Assembly: GCA_900548505.1 (NCBI GenBank)
Contig: URKI01000008.1
Coordinates: 1 to 55,103, forward strand
Source: an uncultured Oscillibacter sp.
GTDB taxonomy: Bacteria; Bacillota; Clostridia; Oscillospirales; Oscillospiraceae
Direction of reading: 5' to 3'
Length of the DNA: 55,103 bases
Every line of letters starts with the position of its first letter. The first letter of the stretch is position 1. Below are positions 8,451 to 15,806 of the stretch, piece after piece. Position numbers and translations under genes: made by a program. A model generated the notes under the pieces. The model was not told where the DNA came from. It made no database searches and saw only the letters and a list, made by a program, of their open reading frames with translations.

Positions 8451-9629
8451 ATGGGAATCAGAGAAAGACTTTCCGGCAATGAGGCCATTGCCTACGCAAT
8501 GAAGCAGATCAACCCGGACGTGATGGGTGCATTCCCCATCACCCCGTCCACCGAAATCCCCCAGTATTTCTCCACTTACGTGGATAACGGGGAAGTGGAC
8601 ACCGAGTTCATCGCTGTGGAGTCCGAGCACTCCGCCATGTCCACCTGCATCGGCGCTGAGGCTGCCGGCTGCCGTGCCATTTCCGCCACTTCTTCCTGCG
8701 GTCTGTGCTACATGACCGAGATGCTGTATGTGGCTGCTTCCGACCGTCTGCCCATCACCCTGGCGGTCTCCTGCCGTGCTCTGTCCGGCCCCATCAACAT
8801 CAACAACGACCACTCCGACGCCATGGGCGTGCGTGATGCCGGCTGGCTGATGCTGTTCGCCGAGACCAACCAGGAAGCTTACGATAACTACCTGCAGGCC
8901 ATGCGCATCGCTGAGGCTGTCAGCCTGCCCATCATGATCTGCCAGGACGGCTTCATCACCTCTCACGCCATCGAGAACATCGAGCTGGTGGAGACTGAGA
9001 AGGTCAAGGAGTTCGTGGGCGAGTACAAGCCCCAGCACTTCCTGCTGAACAAGGACGAGCCCATGGCCGTCGGCGCTTACGCTACCCCCGTGTACTACAT
9101 GGAGGCCAAGCGTCAGCAGGCTCAGGCCATGATCGACGCCAAGGACGTCATCAAGAAGGTCGGCGCCGAGTTCGGCGAGATGACCGGCCGTACCTATGGC
9201 CTGATCGAGAAGTACATGATGGACGACGCCGACGTGGCCCTGATCATGATCGGCTCCTCCGCCGGTACTGCCAAGGAAGCCATCCAGGAGATGCGCGCCC
9301 AGGGCAAGAAGGTGGGTCTGATCAAGATCCGCTCCTTCCGTCCCTTCCCCGCCGAGGAGATCGCCGAGGCTCTGAAGAACGTGAAGGCCTTCGCTGCCAT
9401 GGATAAGGACGACAGCTTCAACGCTCACTGCGGCCCCATCTACGCCGAAGTGGCTGCTGCTCTGTACTCCGCCGGCATCAGCGCCCCCAAGGGCATCAAC
9501 TTCATCTACGGCCTGGGCGGCCGCGATGTGCGCGTGGAGAGCATCGAGCGCGTGGTTGCTGAGCTGGAGAAGGTCATTGCTACCGGCGAGGTGGGCGAGA
9601 CCTATCGCTACCTGGATGTCCGGGAATAA
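8451..9629 (+). CDS. porA: 2-oxoacid:ferredoxin oxidoreductase, alpha subunit
   Basis: The 392-aa protein starts at MGIRERLSGNEAIAYAMK, directly after AGGAGGGG at 8437-8444. A longer upstream reading frame exists but would run through porD and is rejected. The N-terminal pyrimidine-binding TPP domain has GAFPITPSTEIPQ and the E-rich VESEHSAMS. Domain II follows in the C-terminal half (VALIMIGSSAGTAKEAI). This is the catalytic alpha subunit and pairs with PorB. The choice between pyruvate and 2-ketoisovalerate as substrate cannot be made from sequence alone. Confidence 0.93.
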   Translation: MGIRERLSGNEAIAYAMKQINPDVMGAFPITPSTEIPQYFSTYVDNGEVDTEFIAVESEHSAMSTCIGAEAAGCRAISATSSCGLCYMTEMLYVAASDRLPITLAVSCRALSGPININNDHSDAMGVRDAGWLMLFAETNQEAYDNYLQAMRIAEAVSLPIMICQDGFITSHAIENIELVETEKVKEFVGEYKPQHFLLNKDEPMAVGAYATPVYYMEAKRQQAQAMIDAKDVIKKVGAEFGEMTGRTYGLIEKYMMDDADVALIMIGSSAGTAKEAIQEMRAQGKKVGLIKIRSFRPFPAEEIAEALKNVKAFAAMDKDDSFNAHCGPIYAEVAAALYSAGISAPKGINFIYGLGGRDVRVESIERVVAELEKVIATGEVGETYRYLDVRE

Positions 9630-9644
9630 GGAGGGAGACAAGTC

Positions 9645-10577
9645 ATGAGCTACAATCTGAAAGAAAACATTATGAAGGAAGACCGTCTGGCTGGCGGTCA
9701 CAGAATGTGCGCGGGCTGCGGCTCCCCCATCGCTGTTCGTACGGTGCTGCGCGCCCTGAACCCTGAGGATCACGCTGTTGTGTGCTCCGCTACCAGCTGC
9801 CTGGAGGTTTCCACCTTCATGTATCCTTACACCTCCTGGAAGGACAGCTTCATCCACAACGCCTTCGAGAATGCCGCTGCCACCATCTCCGGTGTTGAGA
9901 CTGCTTACAACGCCATGAAGAAGCGCGGCAAGATCGACGAGACCTGGAAGTTCATCGCTTTCGGCGGTGACGGCGGTACCTACGATATCGGTTTCCAGTC
10001 CCTGTCCGGCGCTATGGAGCGCGGCCACGACATGGTCTATGTCTGCTACGATAACGAGGCTTACATGAACACTGGTATCCAGCGTTCTTCCTCCACGCCT
10101 CACTTCGCTGATACCACCACCACTCCCCAGGGCAAGGTGGTTCCCGGCAAGATGCAGCAGAAGAAGAACCTGACCAAGATCATGATCGCCCACGGTATCC
10201 CCTATGTTGCCCAGACCACCTTCATCGGCAACTTCAAGGATATCTCCGAGAAGGCCCACAAGGCCATCTACACCCCCGGCGCTGCCTTCCTGAACGTGAT
10301 GGCTCCCTGCCCCCGCGGCTGGCGCTATCCCTCTGAGAAGATGCTGGAAGTCACCAAGGCTGCCGTCGAGACCTGCGTGTGGCCTCTGTATGAGGTCATC
10401 GAGGGCAAGTATGTTCTCAGCTACAAGCCCAAGGAGAAGAAGCCCGTTGAGGAGTACCTGAAGATGCAGGGTCGTTTCGCCCACATGTTCAAGCCCGGCA
10501 ACGAGTGGATGATCGAAGAGGTCCAGAAGGAAGTGGACCGCAACTGGGAGGAGCTGCTGAAGCTCTGCGAGATGTAA
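9645..10577 (+). CDS. porB: 2-oxoacid:ferredoxin oxidoreductase, beta subunit (TPP-binding)
   Basis: The 310-aa protein has CAGCGSP near the N-terminus and a further Cys in CSATSCLEV, ligands of the proximal [4Fe-4S] cluster. The TPP/Mg motif is GDGGTYDIGFQSL, continuing to NEAYMNTGIQRS. It completes the PorGDAB enzyme. GGAGGGAG precedes the ATG. A perfect 13-bp terminator follows. Confidence 0.94.
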   Translation: MSYNLKENIMKEDRLAGGHRMCAGCGSPIAVRTVLRALNPEDHAVVCSATSCLEVSTFMYPYTSWKDSFIHNAFENAAATISGVETAYNAMKKRGKIDETWKFIAFGGDGGTYDIGFQSLSGAMERGHDMVYVCYDNEAYMNTGIQRSSSTPHFADTTTTPQGKVVPGKMQQKKNLTKIMIAHGIPYVAQTTFIGNFKDISEKAHKAIYTPGAAFLNVMAPCPRGWRYPSEKMLEVTKAAVETCVWPLYEVIEGKYVLSYKPKEKKPVEEYLKMQGRFAHMFKPGNEWMIEEVQKEVDRNWEELLKLCEM

Positions 10578-10601
10578 TCTCACCCGGACGATTACCATCT
10601 G

Positions 10602-10640
10602 AAAAAAGCCCCGGACGTCCATTGGACGTCCGGGGCTTTT
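10602..10640. terminator. Strong intrinsic terminator after porB (bidirectional)
   Basis: GCCCCGGACGTCC (10608-10620) pairs perfectly with its complement at 10624-10636 around a 3-nt loop. Six A precede it and TTTT follows, so it can also end the convergent minus-strand transcript. Confidence 0.92.
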
Positions 10641-10677
10641 CATTTAAGTGCAGATCACCAATAGGCAGAAGCGGCTG

Positions 10678-10986
10678 TCAGGGCGCCCACAGACACTGGG
10701 CAAGATCCACGGTCCCATCCAGCCGGAAGGTCACGCCCTCCGCCTCCAGAAGCGCACGCTGGGTGCCGGGAGCAAAGGTGTCGAAACAGGCCTTGGTGCC
10801 GCCGAAGCGGTCCACCACCCGGTGACAGGGAACGGACGGGTCCGCGCAGCCCGCCATGGCGTAGCCCACGGTCCGGGCGCAGCGGGGCATCCCCGCAAGG
10901 CGGGCGATCTGCCCATAGGTAGCCACCTTACCCAGCGGGATCTGCCGCACGATATCGTAAAAACGGGAAAAAACGCAGCCGCTCAT
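10678..10986 (-). CDS. MGMT-family DNA alkyltransferase-like protein (C-terminal domain only)
   Basis: The 102-aa protein is a stand-alone alkylguanine-DNA alkyltransferase DNA-binding domain. It has IPLGKVATYGQIARLAG and the active-site motif PCHRVV with the cysteine kept. This differs from ATL proteins in which the cysteine is replaced. It lacks the N-terminal domain of Ogt/Ada, so it may be a minimal alkyltransferase or may flag lesions for nucleotide excision repair. GGAGGGACCC precedes the ATG on the minus strand. It lies downstream of the Smr-domain gene on the same strand and could share its transcript. Confidence 0.87.
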   Translation of the reverse strand: MSGCVFSRFYDIVRQIPLGKVATYGQIARLAGMPRCARTVGYAMAGCADPSVPCHRVVDRFGGTKACFDTFAPGTQRALLEAEGVTFRLDGTVDLAQCLWAP

Positions 10987-11022
10987 GGGTCCCTCCTGAG
11001 ATTGAATATGTAATGCTGGTGA

Positions 11023-11274
11023 TTATTTCGTATATTTCCGCAGGATCAGCTCCGTGGCGCCGCCGTCCGGCCGCAGACACACTCGCTTGACCCGGGGATG
11101 GGCGGCATAGGACTCCAGCAGGAAGTCCCGCAGCGCCGTTCCGCCGTGGCAGCCGTGGATCAGCAGGATGCGGTAGGTCCCGGCCCCTGCCCGACGCAGC
11201 AGGGCGTCCACGGTGACCTTGGCCTGATATTTGTTTTTTCCGTGCAGGTCTGCCCGAATGATGCCTGGTTCCAT
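11023..11274 (-). CDS. Stand-alone Smr domain protein
   Basis: The 83-aa protein consists of one Smr (small MutS-related) domain: the DLHG motif near residue 9 and the LIHGCHGGTALRDFL motif near residue 39. It ends with the usual final strand (ATELILRKYTK). Smr domains are nucleases or nucleic-acid binders, and the DLHG and GxG-like motifs are their hallmark. It lies 36 nt upstream of the MGMT-like gene on the minus strand, a possible DNA-repair pair. Confidence 0.85.
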   Translation of the reverse strand: MEPGIIRADLHGKNKYQAKVTVDALLRRAGAGTYRILLIHGCHGGTALRDFLLESYAAHPRVKRVCLRPDGGATELILRKYTK

Positions 11275-11296
11275 ACGCTTCGCCCCTTTGGGGCTA

Positions 11297-11325
11297 TTGT
11301 ATCACGCTGTTCCCTGTGGTACAAT
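11297..11325 (+). promoter_or_regulatory. Sigma-A-type promoter for the YjbQ-family gene
   Basis: TTGTAT (11297-11302), a 17-nt spacer and TACAAT (11320-11325) lie 28 nt upstream of the ATG at 11354. Confidence 0.7.
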
Positions 11326-11353
11326 GCAGAAAAAACACCGGGAGGGAACGATC

Positions 11354-11806
11354 ATGGCTGTTTATACGCAGACCAAGACTTACCACACCAAAGCCCATAT
11401 GGGGATGATCGACGTGACGGAGGACTTCCAGCGGGCAGTGACGGAGGCCTGCCGCACCCACGGCATCTCCGCCGGCATCGTCACGGGCTTCACCACCGGC
11501 GGCGTGGCGGGACTGACCACATTGGAGTTTGAGCCGGGCGTGGTGAATCATGACCTGAAAGCGGCCATGGACGTGTTTTCCCCGTACCTGGATGAAAAGG
11601 GCCGGGTGGTGCCTTATTGGCACCATGAGACGTGGCATGACGATAACGGCTCTTCCCACATCAAGGCGGCGCTGCTGTCTCCTTTCATCACGGTGCCCTT
11701 TGTGAACGGGAAGATCACCGTGGGCCCCTGGCAGAACCTGACCCTGGTGGAGTGCGACACCCGGGACCGGGTGCGGGACATCGTGTTCCAGGTGATGGGG
11801 GAGTAA
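11354..11806 (+). CDS. YjbQ/UPF0047 family protein (secondary thiamine-phosphate synthase type)
   Basis: The 150-aa protein has the UPF0047 fold signature, including NHDLKAAMD and YWHHETWHDDNGSSHIKAAL, whose histidines and acidic residues line the putative metal/active site, plus VGPWQNLTLVECD at the C-terminus. E. coli YjbQ has weak thiamine-phosphate synthase activity in vivo and the true role is uncertain. The ATG at 11354 follows GGGAGGGAACG; an in-frame upstream extension to 11231 overlaps the promoter and is rejected. Confidence 0.87.
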   Translation: MAVYTQTKTYHTKAHMGMIDVTEDFQRAVTEACRTHGISAGIVTGFTTGGVAGLTTLEFEPGVVNHDLKAAMDVFSPYLDEKGRVVPYWHHETWHDDNGSSHIKAALLSPFITVPFVNGKITVGPWQNLTLVECDTRDRVRDIVFQVMGE

Positions 11807-11873
11807 ATGCGGAGCGGGCGCCGGGGTTATTCCGGCGTCCGCTGCAAAAATTTAGGATAATTTTCAAATCCTG

Positions 11874-11902
11874 TTGACAACGCCCGTCAGGTATGGTATC
11901 AT
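11874..11902 (+). promoter_or_regulatory. Promoter for the two tRNA-Ser genes
   Basis: A consensus TTGACA (11874-11879), a 17-nt spacer and TATCAT (11897-11902) lie 36 nt before the first tRNA base, typical of a stable-RNA promoter. Confidence 0.85.
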
Positions 11903-11938
11903 TCTACAAGTGTTCGGGCAGCGGACAGCTTTCATTAT

Positions 11939-12026
11939 GGAGAGATGTCCGAGCGGTTGAAGGAACCGGTCTTGAAAACCGGCGACGCGCAAGCGTCCGT
12001 GGGTTCGAATCCCACTCTCTCCGCCA
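11939..12026 (+). tRNA. tRNA-Ser (anticodon UGA)
   Basis: The 88-nt class II tRNA has acceptor GGAGAGA/TCTCTCC, an anticodon stem CCGGT/ACCGG around the loop CTTGAAA (anticodon TGA), a long variable arm and T-loop GGTTCGAATCC. Discriminator G and an encoded CCA end the gene at 12026. Confidence 0.97.
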
Positions 12027-12042
12027 CATCTTTCATACAGTT

Positions 12043-12135
12043 GCAGAAGTACCCAAGAGGCCGAAGGGGCTCCCCTGCTAAGGGAGTAGGCTGGATAAAA
12101 CCGGCGCGAGGGTTCAAATCCCTCCTTCTGCGCCA
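12043..12135 (+). tRNA. tRNA-Ser (anticodon GCU)
   Basis: The 93-nt class II tRNA has acceptor GCAGAAG/CTTCTGC, an anticodon stem CTCCC/GGGAG around loop CTGCTAA (anticodon GCT), a long variable arm and T-arm GGGTTCAAATCCC. Encoded CCA ends at 12135. It lies 16 nt after tRNA-Ser(UGA). Mobile-element sequence begins soon after its 3' end, so it is a candidate integration target. Confidence 0.97.
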
Positions 12136-12136
12136 T

Positions 12137-12200
12137 AAAGCCGCAACAATCTAGATCTCCTAACCTGTAAGCTTAGGGTATCAGAGTGTTGCGGCTTTTT
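12137..12200 (+). terminator. Terminator of the tRNA-Ser operon
   Basis: AAAGCCGCAACA (12137-12148) pairs with TGTTGCGGCTTT (12187-12198), followed by a run of T. The 38-nt interior also holds a small CCTAA/TTAGG stem. Confidence 0.8.
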
Positions 12201-12306
12201 TTCTTTCAAAAAACAGTTTTTTTTCCAATAGATCGCTTCATGGTTTTCAACCCAACTGAGGGGACTTGAACCGCATTTCTGGCGGTATCGAGGCCAATTC
12301 TGATTG

Positions 12307-12345
12307 TAGCGCCCTTTTTGAAATCAAAAAGGGCGCTATTTTTTT
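12307..12345 (+). terminator. Perfect hairpin with T-run, not attached to a known gene
   Basis: TAGCGCCCTTTTTG (12307-12320) pairs perfectly with CAAAAAGGGCGCTA (12325-12338) around a 4-nt loop, followed by seven T. It has the form of an intrinsic terminator, but no plus-strand gene ends just before it. It may insulate the element from tRNA transcription. Confidence 0.7.
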
Positions 12346-12368
12346 CAAAATTTATATACAAGTATTTC

Positions 12369-12415
12369 GGCGCCGAATTGGTGGTTTTAGAGAATCACCG
12401 ATCCGGCGCCCTTTT
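12369..12415 (+). terminator. Second long inverted repeat near the element edge
   Basis: GGCGCCG (12369-12375) pairs with CGGCGCC (12404-12410). An inner GGTG/CACC pair flanks a 12-nt loop, and CTTTTTC follows. Together with the hairpin at 12307 it fills the gap between tRNA-Ser and the first element gene. Confidence 0.55.
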
Positions 12416-12510
12416 TCATTTCAAAGAGAACAGATAGTCCAAAAGGAAGGTGTTGCCTGCCAGAAATGTGGATTCGCAAAGCATGTATCAAAAAAGGAGG
12501 AGCAAGACAA

Positions 12511-12786
12511 ATGAAAAAATGTAGCAGTCATGGGAAAAAGGGCGCCGCAATTTCCGTCTCCAAGAGTCCGCCACAAAAGAGTTCAATCTGTAGATATCAT
12601 GTCACCTTTAAACCTAGACACCCCAGAAGACCCAGGCAGCGAGAAATCAAGGAGCAAAAGCCGATTTGCCGGAAGTTTCCTCGATGCGAGGGCTGTCCCT
12701 ATCCTGCCCATGGTTTCCTGTGCTGGGGAGAAGATGGCCGTTGCCTTCGGACGATTCTGGAAAGATCCAATACGCAGAAAACGTAA
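12511..12786 (+). CDS. Small cysteine-rich basic protein, unknown
   Basis: This is a 91-aa protein starting MKKCSSHGKKG. The ATG has a very good ribosome site (AAAAGGAGG, 12492-12500). The N-terminal half is strongly basic. The C-terminal half has five cysteines in a tight cluster (CRKFPRCEGCPYPAHGFLCW, then DGRC), a pattern that could bind a metal. I do not recognise the family. It is the first plausible gene of the mobile element and is convergent with yolD. A binding role is only a guess from composition. Confidence 0.5.
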   Translation: MKKCSSHGKKGAAISVSKSPPQKSSICRYHVTFKPRHPRRPRQREIKEQKPICRKFPRCEGCPYPAHGFLCWGEDGRCLRTILERSNTQKT

Positions 12787-12799
12787 ACGGAGGCAATGC

Positions 12800-13243
12800 C
12801 TATAGGTCAAATTCCATTCCCTTTTCAAGGAAAGAGAAGCAAGCGCCGTCGAGGGTGACGATTGCATCAATCGGAATTTGCGATCCATCCATCATGACCA
12901 GAAAGTTTTCACTGAGGAGAAACTTTCGAACAATACCGCTTGTGGTTCTGTATATGCCACCAGCCTTTCGGCTATCCGGAATAAAATATGTGATCGTCAC
13001 CTCCGGTTGCTGGGGCATGAGCTCCAGAAGAAGCCGGAGTTTTTCATTGAGTTCTGCTTTGACGGATTCGTCCAATTCGGCCTTCTGGTCAGTCAGACGA
13101 GTTGTCTCCTGAATGAGGGCATCGTAGCCGACCAGGGCTGCAAAGGGAGCAAATTGCGCTGCCCGGTTTTGTATGGGCATTGCCGGCTGAACAGTGGAAG
13201 TATGGTGTGGCAAGTTCAAAAGGTCATCGTATTCGCTACTCAT
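12800..13243 (-). CDS. YolD-like protein
   Basis: The 147-aa protein has the YolD-like family signature in the N-terminal third: MPIQNRAAQFAPFAALVGYD, then a helix with ETTRLTDQKAELDE. A beta-rich C-terminus contains ITYFIPDSRKAGG and GIVRKFLLSENFLVM. YolD-like genes accompany Y-family polymerases of the UvrX type on phages and conjugative elements and are thought to serve as their partner or regulator. Its start overlaps the polymerase stop by 8 nt, so the two are one transcription unit under the SOS promoter at 14800. Confidence 0.85.
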   Translation of the reverse strand: MSSEYDDLLNLPHHTSTVQPAMPIQNRAAQFAPFAALVGYDALIQETTRLTDQKAELDESVKAELNEKLRLLLELMPQQPEVTITYFIPDSRKAGGIYRTTSGIVRKFLLSENFLVMMDGSQIPIDAIVTLDGACFSFLEKGMEFDL

Positions 13244-14759
13244 GGTGCCCTCCCACCTGGCGGTTCCGTTCTATGGCAGTGGCGCCATCCTCCAGGTTCA
13301 TTCCTTTGAGGATCGCGTTCTTTCCATACTTTTTCTTGATGTCCAGCATAGCAGCTTGAATCTTTTTCTCACGAGTTAGAGCGGCTTCCCGGTGCATGTG
13401 CGCCTCTGCCGAAGGTCCGAAGTTCGAAAACAAGTCCAGCTGCTCACAACTGCAGTCATCCTCCACGCTTCCAGCGGACCGAACCCGGACTGCGGTGAGG
13501 TTGAGACGCCTGATCAGCAAACCCTGGTCCACGACCCGATCAAAAAGGCCGGAAGCCGCGCGGATGAGAGCTTTAGCAGAGGAGGTCTCAATTTCCAGAT
13601 TGGCGGTTCCGTGGGCATGCTTGGGGATCTCCCGGCCATAAGGATCTCTGGTGACAGCCCCATGATACCGCCTCCGACGTTCTGGGTCCTGCAGATTTTC
13701 CCGGTCATATCCCACGGTCAATGTCAGCTGCTTGGTCACCAGCCCTTTATCCACCAGGTCCAGAGCAAGCTGGTCCGCCATTTCAGATACGACCAGCCTG
13801 GCCTTGGAAAAGGAATACGGTTCCTGCAGCACCTGACCGGAGCCGATGCTGTTGAATTCCGGTTTGTAGGCCTTGATGTCCGCAATGGTGCAGGGCTCCC
13901 AGCCCCAGGCATGGTCAATCAGCAGTTCTGCATTGACTCCAAAGAGCTGGTACAGCATTTTCTCGTTGTAGTAATCCGTTGGTTTCCCGACCGAACAGCG
14001 GGCAATATCTCCCATGGTATACAGGCCATGGGCCTCAAGTTTCTTGGCATATCCGTGCCCCACCCGCCAGAAGTCGGTAAGCGGGCGGTGATCCCAGAGC
14101 AGCCGGCGGTAGGTGAACTCATTGAGCTGTGCAACGCGGACGCCGTTTTGATCCGGCTTGATGTGCTTTGCCATGATGTCCATGGCCACTTTACAAAGAT
14201 AGAGATTTGGTCCGATGCCGGCAGTTGCGGTGATCCCCACCGTGTGAAGCACATCCAGGATCATCTTCCGAGCCAGTTCCCTTGGCGTAAGGCCATAAGT
14301 GCCCAGATAGTTAGTGATGTCCATAAACACTTCGTCGATGGAGTAAGGATGGATATCCTCCGGCGCGATATATTTGAGATAGACCTCAAAGACGCGGGCG
14401 CTGTAGTCCATATAGAGCTTCATGCGCGGCGGAGCAATCAGGTAGTCCAGCGCCAGCTCCGGGTGAGCCTTTAATTCCGGATCATTGGTGGATGAGCCAG
14501 CAAATGTGCGGTCGGGTGCTTTCCGCAGCCGCTCCGCGTTCACCTGCTTTACCCTCTCCACGACCTCGAAAAGCCGCGCCCGGCCGGAAATGCCGTAGGC
14601 TTTAAGAGCCGGAGTCACAGCGAGGCAGATGGTCTTTTCCGTGCGGGAAAGATCTGCCACAACGAGGTTGGTGGTGAGGGGATCGAGGCCCCGTTCCACG
14701 CACTCAACGGAGGCGTAGAAAGACTTCAAGTCAATTGCAAGATATACCTTATCAGCCAC
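13236..14759 (-). CDS. Y-family translesion DNA polymerase (UvrX/ImpB-MucB-like)
   Basis: The 507-aa protein carries the Y-family catalytic core: IDLKSFYASVE with Asp10 and YSIDEVFMD with Asp142 and Glu143. A helix-hairpin-helix-like thumb region follows (GHGYAKKLEAHGLYTMGDIA). The little-finger domain lies at about 300-430. It would copy past DNA lesions with low fidelity and is typical cargo of Clostridia ICEs. It starts with GTG after AAGGAGGGG on the minus strand. A LexA-type box sits inside its promoter. The final 70 residues are a Glu/Lys-rich tail (ALTREKKIQAAMLDIKKKYG) absent from DinB. Confidence 0.9.
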   Translation of the reverse strand: MADKVYLAIDLKSFYASVECVERGLDPLTTNLVVADLSRTEKTICLAVTPALKAYGISGRARLFEVVERVKQVNAERLRKAPDRTFAGSSTNDPELKAHPELALDYLIAPPRMKLYMDYSARVFEVYLKYIAPEDIHPYSIDEVFMDITNYLGTYGLTPRELARKMILDVLHTVGITATAGIGPNLYLCKVAMDIMAKHIKPDQNGVRVAQLNEFTYRRLLWDHRPLTDFWRVGHGYAKKLEAHGLYTMGDIARCSVGKPTDYYNEKMLYQLFGVNAELLIDHAWGWEPCTIADIKAYKPEFNSIGSGQVLQEPYSFSKARLVVSEMADQLALDLVDKGLVTKQLTLTVGYDRENLQDPERRRRYHGAVTRDPYGREIPKHAHGTANLEIETSSAKALIRAASGLFDRVVDQGLLIRRLNLTAVRVRSAGSVEDDCSCEQLDLFSNFGPSAEAHMHREAALTREKKIQAAMLDIKKKYGKNAILKGMNLEDGATAIERNRQVGGHHE

Positions 14760-14799
14760 GGATCATCCCCTCCTTTTCCTTCTCTGCTGTTCTGCCACT

Positions 14800-14829
14800 A
14801 TTGTAGCACAGAACAAACGTTCTATTCAA
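14800..14829 (-). promoter_or_regulatory. SOS promoter: LexA box inside -35/-10 spacer
   Basis: On the minus strand TTGAAT (14824-14829), an 18-nt spacer and TACAAT (14800-14805) form the promoter of the polymerase/YolD operon. GAACAAACGTTC (14811-14822) in the spacer is an exact GAAC-N4-GTTC Gram-positive LexA core, so LexA binding would block RNA polymerase. It also lies 55 nt upstream of the divergent ArdA-like gene at 14877. Confidence 0.8.
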
Positions 14830-14876
14830 GAGGGGAAAGGATGGGAAATCATATTTGAAAATTCAGGAGGAAAAGC

Positions 14877-15806
14877 ATGATACAAACCGTAGTCAGCAAC
14901 GCAAGCGCACCGGAATACGGACAGGCCACCATTTCCTTCCCAATCAGGGAGGAGGACTATCCCAGCGTGGTCAATATGCTCCAGCGCATGGGTCTGGGAG
15001 ATCCGCTGGAGCGAGACTGCCGGGTGGATGAGGTCTGTGGAAACTGGCCGATTCTCAAGCGGCTGGAGAAGGTGGCAATCAATCTGGATGAGATGGATTA
15101 CCTCGCCAAGCGGCTGGACAGCTTTGACGCGCAGGAAAAGGCAAAATTCCAGGCGGCCGCTGTCAGGTTCGGCCTTTTCGATATGAGGCATCTGATCGAC
15201 CTGACATTCTGCTGCCAGGAGACAACGGTGATCACTGACTTCTCAGATCTGGAGAAAGTCGGCCGCCGTTATTATCTGGACGTGAATGGCGGCGCCGCAT
15301 CCAAAGAAGAACTGGAGAATGTGGACGGGTATGAAACCGCTCTGCTGTTGATCGGCGACGGTGACGGCACCATCACCCCGTATGGTGTGATCTACGACAA
15401 CGGTATGCAGCTCCGCCCTGTCTATGATGGCCAGAACTTCCCACTGTATCAGCACCAAGACGCAGTCCTGGTGCTTGGCCTGACCCATGAATCAGACCTG
15501 GATATGAACAGCGCCACCACGTGGCTTTTCCTGCCCGCCAGCGCAGAGCGGCTGGAACGGGCTCTCAAAAGAGGAGGTTTTGAGCCGGACTCAACAGTTG
15601 CCGCAGATTTAGATATTAAACCAGATAGTGTACGTATGGCACTGTCGCGAGCACGAAAAAGAAGCATACAAGTTAATAGAAAAAGAAGTGAACAAGCGAT
15701 AAGGGTTACTAACAACCCTCATCGCTTGTTCGCCTTTATATACACTCCAACGGAACCAAATCAAAACGCTTGTTACGTTTTATTTAAAATAGTTTCTCTC
15801 TGCTGA
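14877..15806 (+). CDS. ArdA-like/antirestriction-type element protein, chimeric at its C-terminus
   Basis: The first about 240 residues (MIQTVVSNASAPEYGQATIS...; YLAKRLDSFDAQEKAKFQAA; DLTFCCQETTVITDFSDLEKVG; TPYGVIYDNGM) match a protein type that recurs in Tn1549-like elements and is often labelled ArdA-like or antirestriction. From about nt 15595 the base composition drops and the frame runs into foreign sequence: VAADLDIKPDSVRMALSRAR is the end of a sigma-70 region 4, and the remaining residues read through a hairpin. The 309-aa product is therefore a broken ArdA-like head plus unrelated tail, not a designed fusion. AGGAGGAAAAGC precedes the ATG. Assignment to ArdA is moderate. Confidence 0.65.
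   Translation: MIQTVVSNASAPEYGQATISFPIREEDYPSVVNMLQRMGLGDPLERDCRVDEVCGNWPILKRLEKVAINLDEMDYLAKRLDSFDAQEKAKFQAAAVRFGLFDMRHLIDLTFCCQETTVITDFSDLEKVGRRYYLDVNGGAASKEELENVDGYETALLLIGDGDGTITPYGVIYDNGMQLRPVYDGQNFPLYQHQDAVLVLGLTHESDLDMNSATTWLFLPASAERLERALKRGGFEPDSTVAADLDIKPDSVRMALSRARKRSIQVNRKRSEQAIRVTNNPHRLFAFIYTPTEPNQNACYVLFKIVSLC
15598..15731 (+). pseudogene. 3' remnant of a sigma-70-family factor plus its hairpin
   Basis: Codons from about 15598 to 15660 encode DIKPDSVRMALSRARK, the recognition helix and end of sigma region 4. A one-base frame change near 15656-15664 separates this from the natural ending LIEKEVNKR and stop (15676-15702). A hairpin GAACAAGCGAT/ATCGCTTGTTC (15690-15700 with 15721-15731), extended by AGGGTT/AACCCT, encloses that stop. 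Only the 3' end is present, joined to an ArdA-like gene, so this marks an insertion or recombination joint. Confidence 0.65.

Noticed and set aside
8421..10643. 740-aa open frame on the minus strand opposite porA/porB
   Set aside because: It is His/Gly/Leu-rich with no ribosome site and arises from the strong codon bias of the highly expressed por genes on the other strand.
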